Assembly (NCBI GenBank): GCA_037893245.1
Contig: JBAIAA010000117.1
Span: forward strand, 2,852,001-2,916,000
Direction: 5' to 3'
Source of the DNA: Crossaster papposus
Lineage: Eukaryota; Echinodermata; Asteroidea; Velatida; Solasteridae
DNA length: 64,000 bases
The notes under the pieces are model-generated. The model saw only the letters and a program-made list of their open reading frames with translations. It was not told the DNA's origin and made no database searches. This document shows, piece after piece, positions 53,375-64,000 of the stretch (its first letter is position 1; each line of letters starts with the position of its first letter). The translations under genes were made by a program, and so were the position numbers.

Positions 53375-55124
53375 TACTTGCAATAACCCTCACACAGAAT
53401 AAATGAGCTCCACAATAACCAGGATTAATCCTCACTGAACAGAACGATCAGAATAACCCTCGTTGGACCTTAGAAACAATAGACCAGGTAAACGTCTCTG
53501 GGGACAGCTAGCTTAATGATCAGGGATGCACTCAACCGATGCTACGCCGCCTGGCATAGAACACGGCATGCAGACCCTTCAATCACCCTCAGCTCTGCTA
53601 AATCCCAATCAACAGGTCACCCTAGCCCCGTCCCTTACAGTCCCAGTGTTATCTGACTATCGGAACAGCTATTCAATCCACGAGGGTACCGCGCTACTAT
53701 TCCAGCAACAGTTACCCTCACACAACTACATGGACCAGTAATTATGCACAGACCAGGGTGCGAATACCCTCACAAGAACTAAGCGCTACGACGGTAAGCC
53801 TCACAGAGCTAGCTCCTCGACAACCACCGGATCGCCACTCAGCCGTCACCGCCACTACAGCGTTAAACCGACGACAGGCAATCACTACCCACAACAAGTA
53901 ACACTAGCTCTTGAACCAGGCTTCACTACCCTCGCACACACTATAGTTCCCGCAATAAATGCAATAACAATACACGGTAAAGTATACAACTACACTTACC
54001 GAAGCTAACGTTGAAACCCTGTTTCGTGTCGTGAGGAATGGAATCGTGCAAGTAACAGACATAGGTCATGTAGCATAGCCACCATTTGCAAGAACTGCCC
54101 AAAGCTTCGACGAAGCCCCGAACTAGAACCATACGCGCTGCTGATTGGTCGCGGCACACCACTGGATGGTCACCGACATACGCGGTATGAACCACTGATT
54201 GGCCCCCACACTCAATGCATTAAAGTACATGAATTAGACAAGTTTTAGTCTGACCCTGTTTCGCCACAGTAGGAATAGATTTCACCATCCGTCATGACAT
54301 GTCAGCTGTTTGCTTTGCACGTGTATAATGACTTTCTAAATATAGAGTTTTCTAAATCCAAGATGGCTGCCTTCTGAATCTCTAAAATCGACACGGATTG
54401 GTCTAAGTTTTAAAAGATTATTTCTTGATTTAGACTTTGAAACTTATGATTTATAGACTAAAATGTTGCCTTGAGTTAATTTACATCTACTTCAGTCCTT
54501 TAGCTAAGTTGTTAGAATAACGTTGAGTAAGGAATCAATTACCAATTTGTCTATGTTTTTCGTCCGCTAGTCAGTGACTTCAGTCATGAATATTGATGAG
54601 GATGACATCACTGAGTTATTATCAATGAAAATAGGTCATGTTTACGTTCAGTCATCAACTTAGTTTTTGCTCATACTTGGAAAACCTAGGGAGCTCTGGA
54701 GCTGTATTCTAAGTGCACATGAAAGTTTAGAGTTTAAAGAATATGTGAATACTTTGATTGAGAAATATACTGTTTAAATAAATAATTTTAGGATGAATTA
54801 AAACTTTGTTGTGCATAGTGGTTTTCATTGTTTTACAACTTGTGGGCGTGGCTTATTTACTACGCTCACGGAAATTACGCGCGTAAGGCGCGCGATTCGA
54901 AAAGTATAAAAGGGCAAAGTTTTGGTTGGTTAGAGATAGTTGGTTGGTTGGTTTGCTTTGGGTTGGTTGAGCGCTGCGCTGCTGATTACTATATTGAGGA
55001 TCTGAGGAGCTGAGGAGCAGAGGAGCAGAAGAGGAGGCATTATATACGAGTTTTAGTGGGAATAATTTAACCGAGAACCGGGGGAAGCTAGAATAGTTGG
55101 AGGAGCTAAAGTCATTAGGAGAAT

Positions 55125-55594
55125 GTTTCTTAAAGCCACGTCTTTTGGTTTTTAATTATTATATACAATTTAGGCAGTGTGGATTCAGTTTGAGCAATGA
55201 AAACAAATATATAATTGCGTGGCATGTTATCCATGCTGGATAACACGCAAATCCCCTCCAAAATGAATACAATCTAACGCTACTAAAAACTTATACAATC
55301 CTACAATACAATAAACAAGTACGGCTGAAAAGGCCGGGCATGGGCACATAACTGCATGTAAATTAAACTTACATGTACGACACATGAGGCCGGCAACCAA
55401 AGACGAAATGAAATCTAAAACTCAGAGAGACACATACACACACGTGTCTCCCCTACAGCACCCAGTCACAAGTCCTCCATGATAAGTATTGTGACACAGT
55501 TTATATACTGAAAAAGGCGGTCTTGAACGCGGTCTTATACTGAATTTGTAGCACATTGTATTTACATGATATACACAAACCTTGTTTCGTTACA
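55125..55594 (-). mobile_element. Probable remainder of element C LTR
   Basis: It ends CCTTGTTTCGTTACA at 55594, the exact inverse of the TGTAACGAAAC at 26827. Joined across the insertion, the LTR would be about 533 bp with 11-bp inverted ends, and its minus strand carries a TATA box CAGTATATAAACTG. The assignment depends on the nested model and no second LTR copy is present to prove it. Confidence 0.45.
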
Positions 55595-56185
55595 ATACCA
55601 TTGGGAAGGCCAGTAAAGGGATGCACACATGCAACAGTCAAATTTTGCAGAAGGGGGGCTCCTGATCTAGTCGGGATCGTCGCGGACCATTATTGTCCCC
55701 TTTTACTTCATACATCTCCTCTGAAAGCAAGGATTTTTGCTCCAAGCATGTTTCTATCCCTTAAAAGTACAAGAAGGAGAGTTAGAGACATGTACCGTAC
55801 ATAACTTATGTCATCACGCCATACAGTAATTAAAGGACCTACATCTACATGTTCCGGTAGCATGGCATAAAAATGAAAGAACAGAGATCATTAAATCGCC
55901 AAGACACGTGTACCGTAGTTTCCAACTTGGTTTTTAACAAGACACCCTTTTAGTTATGTCATGCCCAGAAATATTTAAGTGTAATATTTGAACACAGACT
56001 GACAGTTGGTGACGACAATGCTTAGTGTGAAAGCTCTGCTTCCAAGATGTGGTGGGAGAAAATTCACAGGTCTTGAACAGTCCTCCTTCATAAGCTAGTC
56101 CTGCAGATTACTACAATAATATTGCATTTAGTGATACAAGCACCAAAATTGGCACACATTCTAATTTTGGGTCACTTTAAACAAA
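55595..56185. other. Gap without recognised gene
   Basis: Sequence outside the nested insertions. I see no exon, repeat unit or RNA gene that can be supported. Confidence 0.5.
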
Positions 56186-56194
56186 AAACCCGTT

Positions 56195-56565
56195 AGCCAA
56201 ATTAAAATCCAAGATGGCCGCCATTTTTGAGGATGGCCGCCAATGGAGGCCAAATATCACCGAAATATTGATGTACGGATGGATAGAATGGCAATACAAG
56301 CACAAAACTTGGCATTTAACATCTGTTTGGTCTCCCTGTTGTTGGCATATCCAAAACAGGATATTAGGCACTTGAAAATTCAAGATGGCCGCCATTTTCC
56401 AAAATGGTCGCCACTGAATGGCTAGTAGTAGTGTTACCAAGGACCAAACAGTAATACAAGGACCAAAATGGGCATTTATTCTCCATTTGAATCGAATATT
56501 ATGCTAAAATTGTCAACCACTTGGTAATTCAAGATGGCTACCATTTTTAAAGATGGCCGCCACAA
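56195..56565. repeat. AAGATGGCCGCC interspersed tandem repeat
   Basis: CAAGATGGCCGCCATTTT-like words occur at about 56210, 56382 and 56531, with AGGATGGCCGCC, AAATGGTCGCCAC or AAGATGGCCGCCAC shortly after each, at a period of about 150-170 bp. The core AAGATGGC resembles the YY1 site. This is a well-known kind of dispersed repeat in invertebrate genomes. Confidence 0.65.
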
Positions 56566-56639
56566 GATAACTCAGCCTATATGTTACAAAAAGTGACACA
56601 TAAATCGTAACATATCTGGTACAAAGACATACAACACAC

Positions 56640-56990
56640 TCTAAAAACAGATTGGTTAAAAATAACCAATATATTGGTCGATTTCAACCAATCCAGTTGA
56701 TAGATATGTGGGTAACCAAAATATTGGTTAAAATAACCAATCTGATATTGGTTACCTAGTTAATCCATATTGGTTATAACACCAACCAATGCAATCTTGG
56801 TTAATTTAGCCAATCCACAAAGGACTCCAACCAATTTGTATTGGTAATTTGTATTGGTAATTTGTATTGGTTTTAGCACTATACATAATAGTAGGGCTGC
56901 ATATTCATATTGGTTAACACGCAACCAATTTGCATAACACCAACCAAACCAATTTGCATAACACCAACCAATACAATATTTAATTCAAAG
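56640..56990. repeat. ATTGGT/ACCAAT cluster
   Basis: More than twenty copies of ATTGG or CCAAT in both orientations within 350 bp, including the near-palindrome ACCAATATATTGGT and three tandem TTTGTATTGGTAA units. CCAAT is the NF-Y target. No ORF. Confidence 0.75.
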
Positions 56991-57189
56991 GTTCCCACGC
57001 AACCAATTAGTTACATAACGTTGACAAATTACGTAATGAAATGATACCAATGGAATTAACTTATTACACATTGCAATTACGCATAATACAATAATAACCT
57101 GTTCCTATTAGATATTAGCTACTGAACACTTACTACACACTCAGTTAATGTCGTTGTTAGTTTTATAGTTCGCTTTTTTGTCCACGAAG
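56991..57189. other. Junction before the satellite
   Basis: AT-rich unique-looking sequence between the CCAAT cluster and the satellite. Nothing recognised. Confidence 0.5.
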
Positions 57190-60100
57190 AAATCACTCAC
57201 AATCCCTCAGGTACATATTTTACTTTAAATTTGTATATACGACGTATCATTTAAAAAGACTCGAAATGCTTTAGGTACTTCTTTTACTTTACATTTGTAT
57301 AGACGACGTATAATTTGAAAAGACTGACCATCCTTTTCGTTTGTCTTTTATTTTACATTTGTATAGACGACGTATCATTTGGAAAGACTCACAATCCTTT
57401 AGGTACGTCTTTTACTTTATATTTGTTTAGACGACGTATCATTTGAAAAGACCCACAATCCTTAAGGTACGTATTTTACTTTACATTTGTATAGACGACG
57501 TATAATTTGAAAAGACTCATAAGCCTTTTCGTATGTCTTTTACTTTACATTTGCATAGACGACGTATCATTTGAAAAGACTGACAATCCTTTATATACGT
57601 CTTTTACTTTACATTTGCATAGACGACGTATCATTTGAAAAGACTCACAATCCGTCAGGTACGACTTTTACTTTACATTTGCATAGACGACGTATAATTT
57701 AAAAAGACTCCCAATCCTTTAGGTACGTCTTTTACTTTACATTTGTTTAGACGACGTATCATTTGAAAAGACTCTCAATCCTTTAGGTACGTCTTTTACT
57801 TTACATTTGTTTAGACGACGTATCATTTGAAAAGACTCACAATCTATTTCGTCTGTCTTTTACTTTACATTTGCACAGACGACGTAACATTTGATCACAA
57901 TCTTTTAGGTACGTCTTTTACTTTACATTTGCATAGACGACGTATCATTTGAAAAGACTCACAATCCTTTCCGTATGCCTTTTACTTTACATTTGCATAG
58001 ACGACGTTTCATTTGAAAAGACTCACAATCCCTCAGGTACATATTTTACTTTAAATTTGTATATACGACGTATCATTTAAAAAGACTCGAAATGCTTTAG
58101 GTACTTCTTTTACTTTACATTTGTATAGACGACGTATAATTTGAAAAGACTGACCATCCTTTTCGTTTGTCTTTTATTTTACATTTGTATAGACGACGTA
58201 TCATTTGGAAAGACTCACAATCCTTTAGGTACGTCTTTTACTTTATATTTGTTTAGACGACGTATCATTTGAAAAGACCCACAATCCTTAAGGTACGTGT
58301 TTTACTTTACATTTGTATAGACGACGTATAATTTGAAAAGACTCATAAGCCTTTTCGTATGTCTTTTACTTTACATTTGCATAAACGACGTATCATTTGA
58401 AAAGACTGACAATCATTTAGATACGTCTTTTACTTTACATTTGCATAGACGACGTATCATTTGGAAAGACTCACAATCCTTTAGGTACGTCTTTTACTTT
58501 ATATTTGTTTAGACGACGTATCATTTGAAAAGACCCACAATCCTTAAGGTACGTGTTTTACTTTACATTTGTATAGACGACGTATAATTTGAAAAGACTC
58601 ATAAGCCTTTTCGTATGTCTTTTACATTACATTTGCATAGACGACGTATCATTTGAAAAGACTCACAATCCGTCAGGTACGACTTTTACTTTACATTTGC
58701 ATAGACGACGTATAATTTGAAAAGACTCCCAATTCTTTAGGTACGTCTTTTACTTTACATTTGTTTAGACGACGTATCATTTGAAAAGACTCCCAATCCT
58801 TTAGGTACGTCTTTTACTTTACATTTGTTTAGACGACGTATCATTTGAAAAGACTCACAATCTATTTCGTCTGTCTTTTACTTTACATTTGCACAGACGA
58901 CGTAACATTTGATCACAATCTTTTAGGTACGTCTTTTACCTTACATTTGCATAGACGACGTATCATTTGAAAAGACTCACAATCCTTTCCGTATGCCTTT
59001 TACTTTACATTTGCATAGACGACGTTTCATTTGAAAAGACTCACAATCCCTCAGGTACATATTTTACTTTCAATTTGTATATACGACATTTCATTTAAAA
59101 AGACTCGAAATGCTTTAGGTACTTCTTTTACTTTACATTTGTATAGACGACGTATAATTTGAAAAGACTGACCATCCTTTTCGTTTGTCTTTTATTTTAC
59201 ATTTGTATAGACGACGTATCATTTGGAAAGACTCACAATCCTTTAGGTACGTCTTTTACTTTATATTTGTTTAGACGACGTATCATTTGAAAAGACCCAC
59301 AATCCTTAAGGTACGTGTTTTACTTTACATTTGTATAAACGACGTATAATTTGAAAAGACTCATAAGCCTTTTCGTATGTCTTTTACTTTACATTTGCAT
59401 AGACGACGTATCATTTGAAAAGACTGACAATCCTTTAGATACGTATTTTACTTTACATTTGCATAGCCGACGTATCATTTGAAAAGACTCCCAATCCTTT
59501 TCGTATGTCTTTTACTTTACATTTGAATAGACGACGTATCATTTGAAAAGACTCACAATCCGTCAGGTACGACTTTTACTTTACATTTGCATAGACGACG
59601 TATAATTTGAAAAGACTCCCAATTCTTTAGGTACGTCTTTTACTTTACATTTGTTTAGACGACGTATCATTTGAAAAGACTCCCAATCCTTTAGGTACGT
59701 CTTTTACTTTACATTTGTTTAGACGACGTATCATTTGAAAAGACTCACAATCTATTTCGTCTGTCTTTTACTTTACATTTGCACAGACGACGTAACATTT
59801 GATCACAATCTTTTAGGTACGTCTTTTACTTTACATTTGCATAGACGACGTATCATTTGAAAAGACTCACAATCCTTTCCGTATGCCTTTTACTTTACAT
59901 TTGCATAGACGACGTTTCATTTGAAAAGACTCACAATCCCTCAGGTACATATTTTACTTTCAATTTGTATATACGACATTTCATTTAAAAAGACTCGAAA
60001 TGCTTTAGGTACTTCTTTTACTTTACATTTGTATAGACGACGTATAATTTGAAAAGACTGACCATCCTTTTCGTTTGTCTTTTATTTTACATTTGTATAG

Positions 60101-63100
60101 ACGACGTATCATTTGGAAAGACTCACAATCCTTTAGGTACGTATTTTACTTTATATTTGTTTAGACGACGTATCATTTGAAAAGACCCACAATCCTTAAG
60201 GTACGTGTTTTACTTTACATTTGTCTAGACGACGTATAATTTGAAAAGACTCATAAGCCTTTTCGTATGTCTTTTACTTTACATTTGCATAGACGACGTA
60301 TCATTTGAAAAGACTGACAATCCTTTAGATACGTCTTTTACTTTACATTTGCATAGCCGACGTATCATTTGAAAAGACTACCAATCCTTTTCGTATGTCT
60401 TTTACTTTACATTTGAATAGACGACGTAACGTTTGAAAAGACTCACAGTTTTGTAGATACGTATATTACTTTACATTTGCATGGACGACGTATCATTTGA
60501 AAAGACTCACAATCCGTCAGGTACGTCTTTTACTTTACATTTGTTTAGACGACGTATCATTATCAAAAGACTCACAATCTATTTTGTATGTCTTTTACTT
60601 TACATTTGCATAGACGACGTAACTTTGATCACAATCTTTTAGGTACGTCTTTTACTTTACATTTGTATAGACGACGTATCATTTGGAAAGACTCACAATC
60701 TTTTAGGTACTTCTTTTACTTTACATTTGTATAGACGACGTATAATTTGAAAAGACTGACCATCCTTTTCGTTTGTCTTTTATTTTACATTTGTATAGAC
60801 GACGTATCATTTGGAAAGACTCACAATCCTTTAGGTACGTCTTTTACTTTATATTTGTTTAGACGACGTATCATTTGAAAAGACCCACAATCCTTAAGGT
60901 ACGTGTTTTACTTTACATTTGTATAGACGACGTATAATTTGAAAAGACTCATAAGCCTTTTCGTATGTCTTTTACTTTACATTTGCATAGACGACGTATC
61001 ATTTGAAAAGACTGACAATCCTTTAGATACGTCTTTTACTTTACATTTGCATAGCCGACGTATCATTTGAAAAGACTCCCAATCCATTTCGTATGTCTTT
61101 TACTTTACATTTGCATAGACGACGTAACGTTTGAAAAGACTCACAGTTTTGTAGGTACGTATATTACTTTACATTTGCATAGACGACGTATCATTTGAAA
61201 AGACTCACAATCCGTCAGGTACGTCTTTTACTTTACATTTGCATAAACGACGTATAATTTGAAAAGACTCCCAATCCTTTAGGTACGTCTTTTACTTTAC
61301 ATTTGTTTAGACGACATATCATTATCTTTTAGGTACGTCTTTTACTTTATATTTGTTTAGACGACGTATCATTTGAAAAGACTCACAATCCTTAAGGTAC
61401 GTGTTTTACTTTACATTTGTATAGACGTCGTAAAATTGAAAAAGACTCAAAAGCCTTTTCAAATTTTACTTTACATTTGCATAGACGACGTATCATTTGA
61501 AAAAAATCATAATCCTTTAGGTACGTCTTTTACTTTACATTTGCATAGACGACGTATCATTTGAAAAGACTCCCATTCCTTTTCGTATGTCTTTTACTTT
61601 ACATCTGCATAGACGACGTAACATTTGAAAAGACTCACAATTTTGTAGGTACGTCTATTACTTTACATTTGCATAGACGACGTATCATTTGAAAAGACTC
61701 ACAATCTATTTCGTCTGTCTTTTACTTTACATTTGCACAGACGACGTAACATTTGATCACAATCTTTTAGGTACGTCTTTTACTTTACATTTGCATAGAC
61801 GACGTATCATTTGAAAAGACTCACAATCCTTTCCGTATGCCTTTTACTTTACATTTGCATAGACGACGTTTCATTTGAAAAGACTCACAATCCCTCAGGT
61901 ACATATTTTACTTTAAATTTGTATATACGACGTATCATTTAAAAAGACTCGAAATGCTTTAGGTACTTCTTTTACTTTACATTTGTATAGACGACGTATA
62001 ATTTGAAAAGACTGACCATCCTTTTCGTTTGTCTTTTATTTTACATTTGTATAGACGACGTATCATTTGGAAAGACTCACAATCCTTTAGGTACGTGTTT
62101 TACTTTACATTTGTATAGACGACGTATAATTTGGAAAGACTCACAATCCTTTAGTTACGTCTTTTACTTTATATTTGTTTAGACGACGTATCATTTGAAA
62201 AGACCCACAATCCTTAAGGTACGTGTTTTACTTTACATTTGTATAGACGACGTATAAATTGAAAAGACTCATAAGCCTTTTCGTATGTCTTTTACTTTAC
62301 ATTTGCATAGACGACGTATCATTTGAAAAGACTGACAATCCTTTAGATACGTCTTTTACTTTACATTTGCATAGACGACGTATCATTTGATCACAATCTT
62401 TTAGGTACGTCTTTTACTTTACATTTGCATAGACGACGTATCATTTGAAAAGACTCACAATCCTTTCCGTATGCCTTTTACTTTACATTTGCATAGACGA
62501 CGTTTCATTTGAAAAGACTCACAATCCCTCAGGTACATATTTTACTTTAAATGTGTATATACGACGTATCATTTAAAAAGACTCGAAATGCTTTAGGTAC
62601 TTCTTTTACTTTACATTTGTATAGACAACGTATAATTTGAAAAGACTGACCATCCTTTTCGTTTGTCTTTTATTTTACATTTGTATAGACGACGTATCAT
62701 TTGGAAAGACTCACAATCCTTTAGGTACGTCTTTTACTTTATATTTGTTTAGACGACGTATCATTTGAAAAGACCCACAATCCTTAAGGTACGTGTTTTA
62801 CTTTACATTTGTATAGACGACGTATAATTTGAAAAGACTCATAAGCCTTTTCGTATGTCTTTTACTTTACATTTGCATAGACGACGTATCATTTGAAAAG
62901 ACTGACAATCCTTTAAATACGTCTTTTACTTTACATTTGTATAGACGACGTATCATTTGGAAAGACTCACAATCTTTTAGGTACGTCTTTTACTTTATAT
63001 TTGTTTAGACGACGTATCATTTGAAAAGACTCACAATCCTTATGGTACGTGTTTTACTTTACATTTGTATAGACGACGTAAAATTTAAAAAGACTCAAAA

Positions 63101-64000
63101 GCCTTTTCAAATTTTACTTTACATTTGCATAGACGACGTATCATTTGAAAAAACTCATAATCCTTTAGGTACGTCTTTTACTTTACATTTGCATAGACGA
63201 CGTATCATTTGAAAAGACTCCCATTCCTTTTCGTATGTCTTTTACTTTACATCTGCATAGACGACGTGACATTTGAAAAGACTCACAATTTTGTAGGTAC
63301 GTCTATTACTTTACATTTGCATAGACGACGTATCATTTGAAAAGACTCACAATCTATTTCGTCTGTCTTTTACTTTACATTTGCACAGACGACGTAACAT
63401 TTGATCACAATCTTTTAGGTACGTCTTTTACTTTACATTTGCATAGACGACGTATCATTTGAAAAGACTCACAATCCTTTCCGTATGCCTTTTACTTTAC
63501 ATTTGCATAGACGACGTTTCATTTGAAAAGACTCACAATCCCTCAGGTACATATTTTACTTTAAATTTGTATATACGACGTATCATTTAAAAAGACTCGA
63601 AATGCTTTAGGTACTTCTTTTACTTTACATTTGTATAGACGACGTATAATTTGAAAAGACTGACCATCCTTTTCGTTTGTCTTTTATTTTACATTTGTAC
63701 AGACGACGTATCATTTGGAAAGACTCACAATCCTTTAGGTACGTCTTTTACTTTATATTTGTTTAGACGACGTATCATTTGAAAAGACCCACAATCCTTA
63801 AGGTACGTGTTTTACTTTACATTTGTATAGACGACGTATAATTTGAAAAGACTCATAAGCCTTTTCGTATGTCCTTTACTTTACATTTGCACAGACGACG
63901 TAACATTTGATGACAATCTTTTAGGTACGTCTTTTACTTTACATTTGCATAGACGACGTATCATTTGAAAAGACTCACAATCCCTCAGGTACATATTTTA
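57190..64000. repeat. 64-bp satellite array with higher-order units
   Basis: More than 100 tandem monomers of 64 bp such as AGACGACGTATCATTTGAAA + AGACTCACAATCCTTTAGGT + ACGTCTTTTACTTTACATTT + GCAT. Marker variants recur: a CCCTCAGGTACATATTTTAC monomer at 57205, 58031, 59049, 59939, 61893, 62527, 63541 and 63993, and a shortened monomer (ACATTTGATCACAATC). Distances of about 1014-1018 bp recur (58031-59049 and 62527-63541), with 830, 890, 634, 1954 and 452 elsewhere, so a multi-monomer unit of about 16 repeats has been copied and partly deleted. The array runs off the window. Short open frames in it are chance. Confidence 0.95.

Larger units (their letters stand above)
52671..54268 (+). mobile_element. 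Solo LTR, 1598 bp, 4-bp duplication GTAG
   Basis: It starts TGTGGCGGAATGC and ends TGTTTCGCCACA; GTAG lies on both sides (52667-52670 and 54269-54272), and the 5' LTR copy of element A shows the empty site. TG...CA ends and a 4-bp duplication fit a solo LTR from a related Gypsy family. No gag or pol inside. The strand is assumed. Confidence 0.7.
52552..55124 (+). mobile_element. Element A 3' LTR, interrupted and truncated
   Basis: It matches the 5' LTR (26890 onward) closely up to TAAAGTCATTAGGA at about 55120, where the match stops; the last 0.9 kb, including the minisatellite, is absent. It lacks the MITE of the 5' LTR, has GGCGCGCGATTCG upstream of the TATA box, and carries a 1598-bp insertion at 52671. 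Confidence 0.75.

Noticed and set aside
61373-63212. Open frames rich in LYICIDDV in the satellite
   Set aside because: They repeat with the 64-bp monomer and arise because the monomer length plus small indels keep a frame open for short runs; no coding signature.
57190-64000. CRISPR array
   Set aside because: The whole monomer is repeated with no distinct spacers, and the context is eukaryotic.

Overview
The window looks like a repeat-dense stretch of a marine invertebrate nuclear genome. The clues are introns with GT-AG borders, TACATG-type simple repeats, many foldback and MITE-like elements, Ty3/Gypsy elements including a Gmr1-like one, a jockey/CR1-type LINE, and a RAG1-N-terminal-like transposase gene. 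I cannot name the species. An amphioxus, hemichordate, echinoderm or lophotrochozoan would all fit. There is no bacterial-style operon, CRISPR array, rRNA or tRNA that I can support.

Region 1 (0-11 kb, minus strand). A ten-exon gene for a SAM-domain protein of the SAMD3-like family can be read with matching splice phases from a start at 10,983 to a stop at 547. Its intron 2 carries, on the same strand, an intact 829-codon single-exon ORF for a zinc-finger DDE-transposase-like protein (6,649-9,138). A 0.5 kb near-perfect palindrome lies in intron 1, and a 639-bp MITE sits 8 bp from the SAM start codon.

Region 2 (11-25 kb). This is a graveyard of non-autonomous DNA elements: two MITEs with 8-9 bp target duplications, a long foldback, TTAA-flanked piggyBac-like elements (one only about 62 bp), GGCC-ended elements and nested inverted-repeat elements. 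They mix with broken pieces of a C2H2 zinc-finger gene common in marine invertebrates and with a SET-domain exon.

Region 3 (25.5-55.6 kb). This appears to be a 30-kb set of nested insertions. A Gypsy relic (C, minus strand, gag only) has its LTR split by a second Gypsy element (A, plus strand). Element A is interrupted by a LINE (about 31.2-35.7 kb), by a nearly whole Gypsy element B (36,111-42,681, minus strand, integrase before reverse transcriptase, as in Gmr1 elements), probably by the N-RAG-TP-like transposase gene (45.8-51.2 kb, minus strand, 11 exons), and by a 1.6-kb solo LTR inside its 3' LTR. The N-RAG-TP-like gene joins a RAG1-N-terminal-like zinc-binding/RING region to a separate transposase-like body. 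It is the most notable coding locus here.

Region 4 (56-64 kb). A block of AAGATGGCCGCC repeats and a dense ATTGGT/ACCAAT cluster are followed by at least 6.8 kb of a 64-bp satellite with higher-order organisation of about 1.02 kb, running off the window end.

Most loci are mobile or derived from mobile elements. The SAM gene and the intronic transposase ORF are the only long coding units without visible damage.
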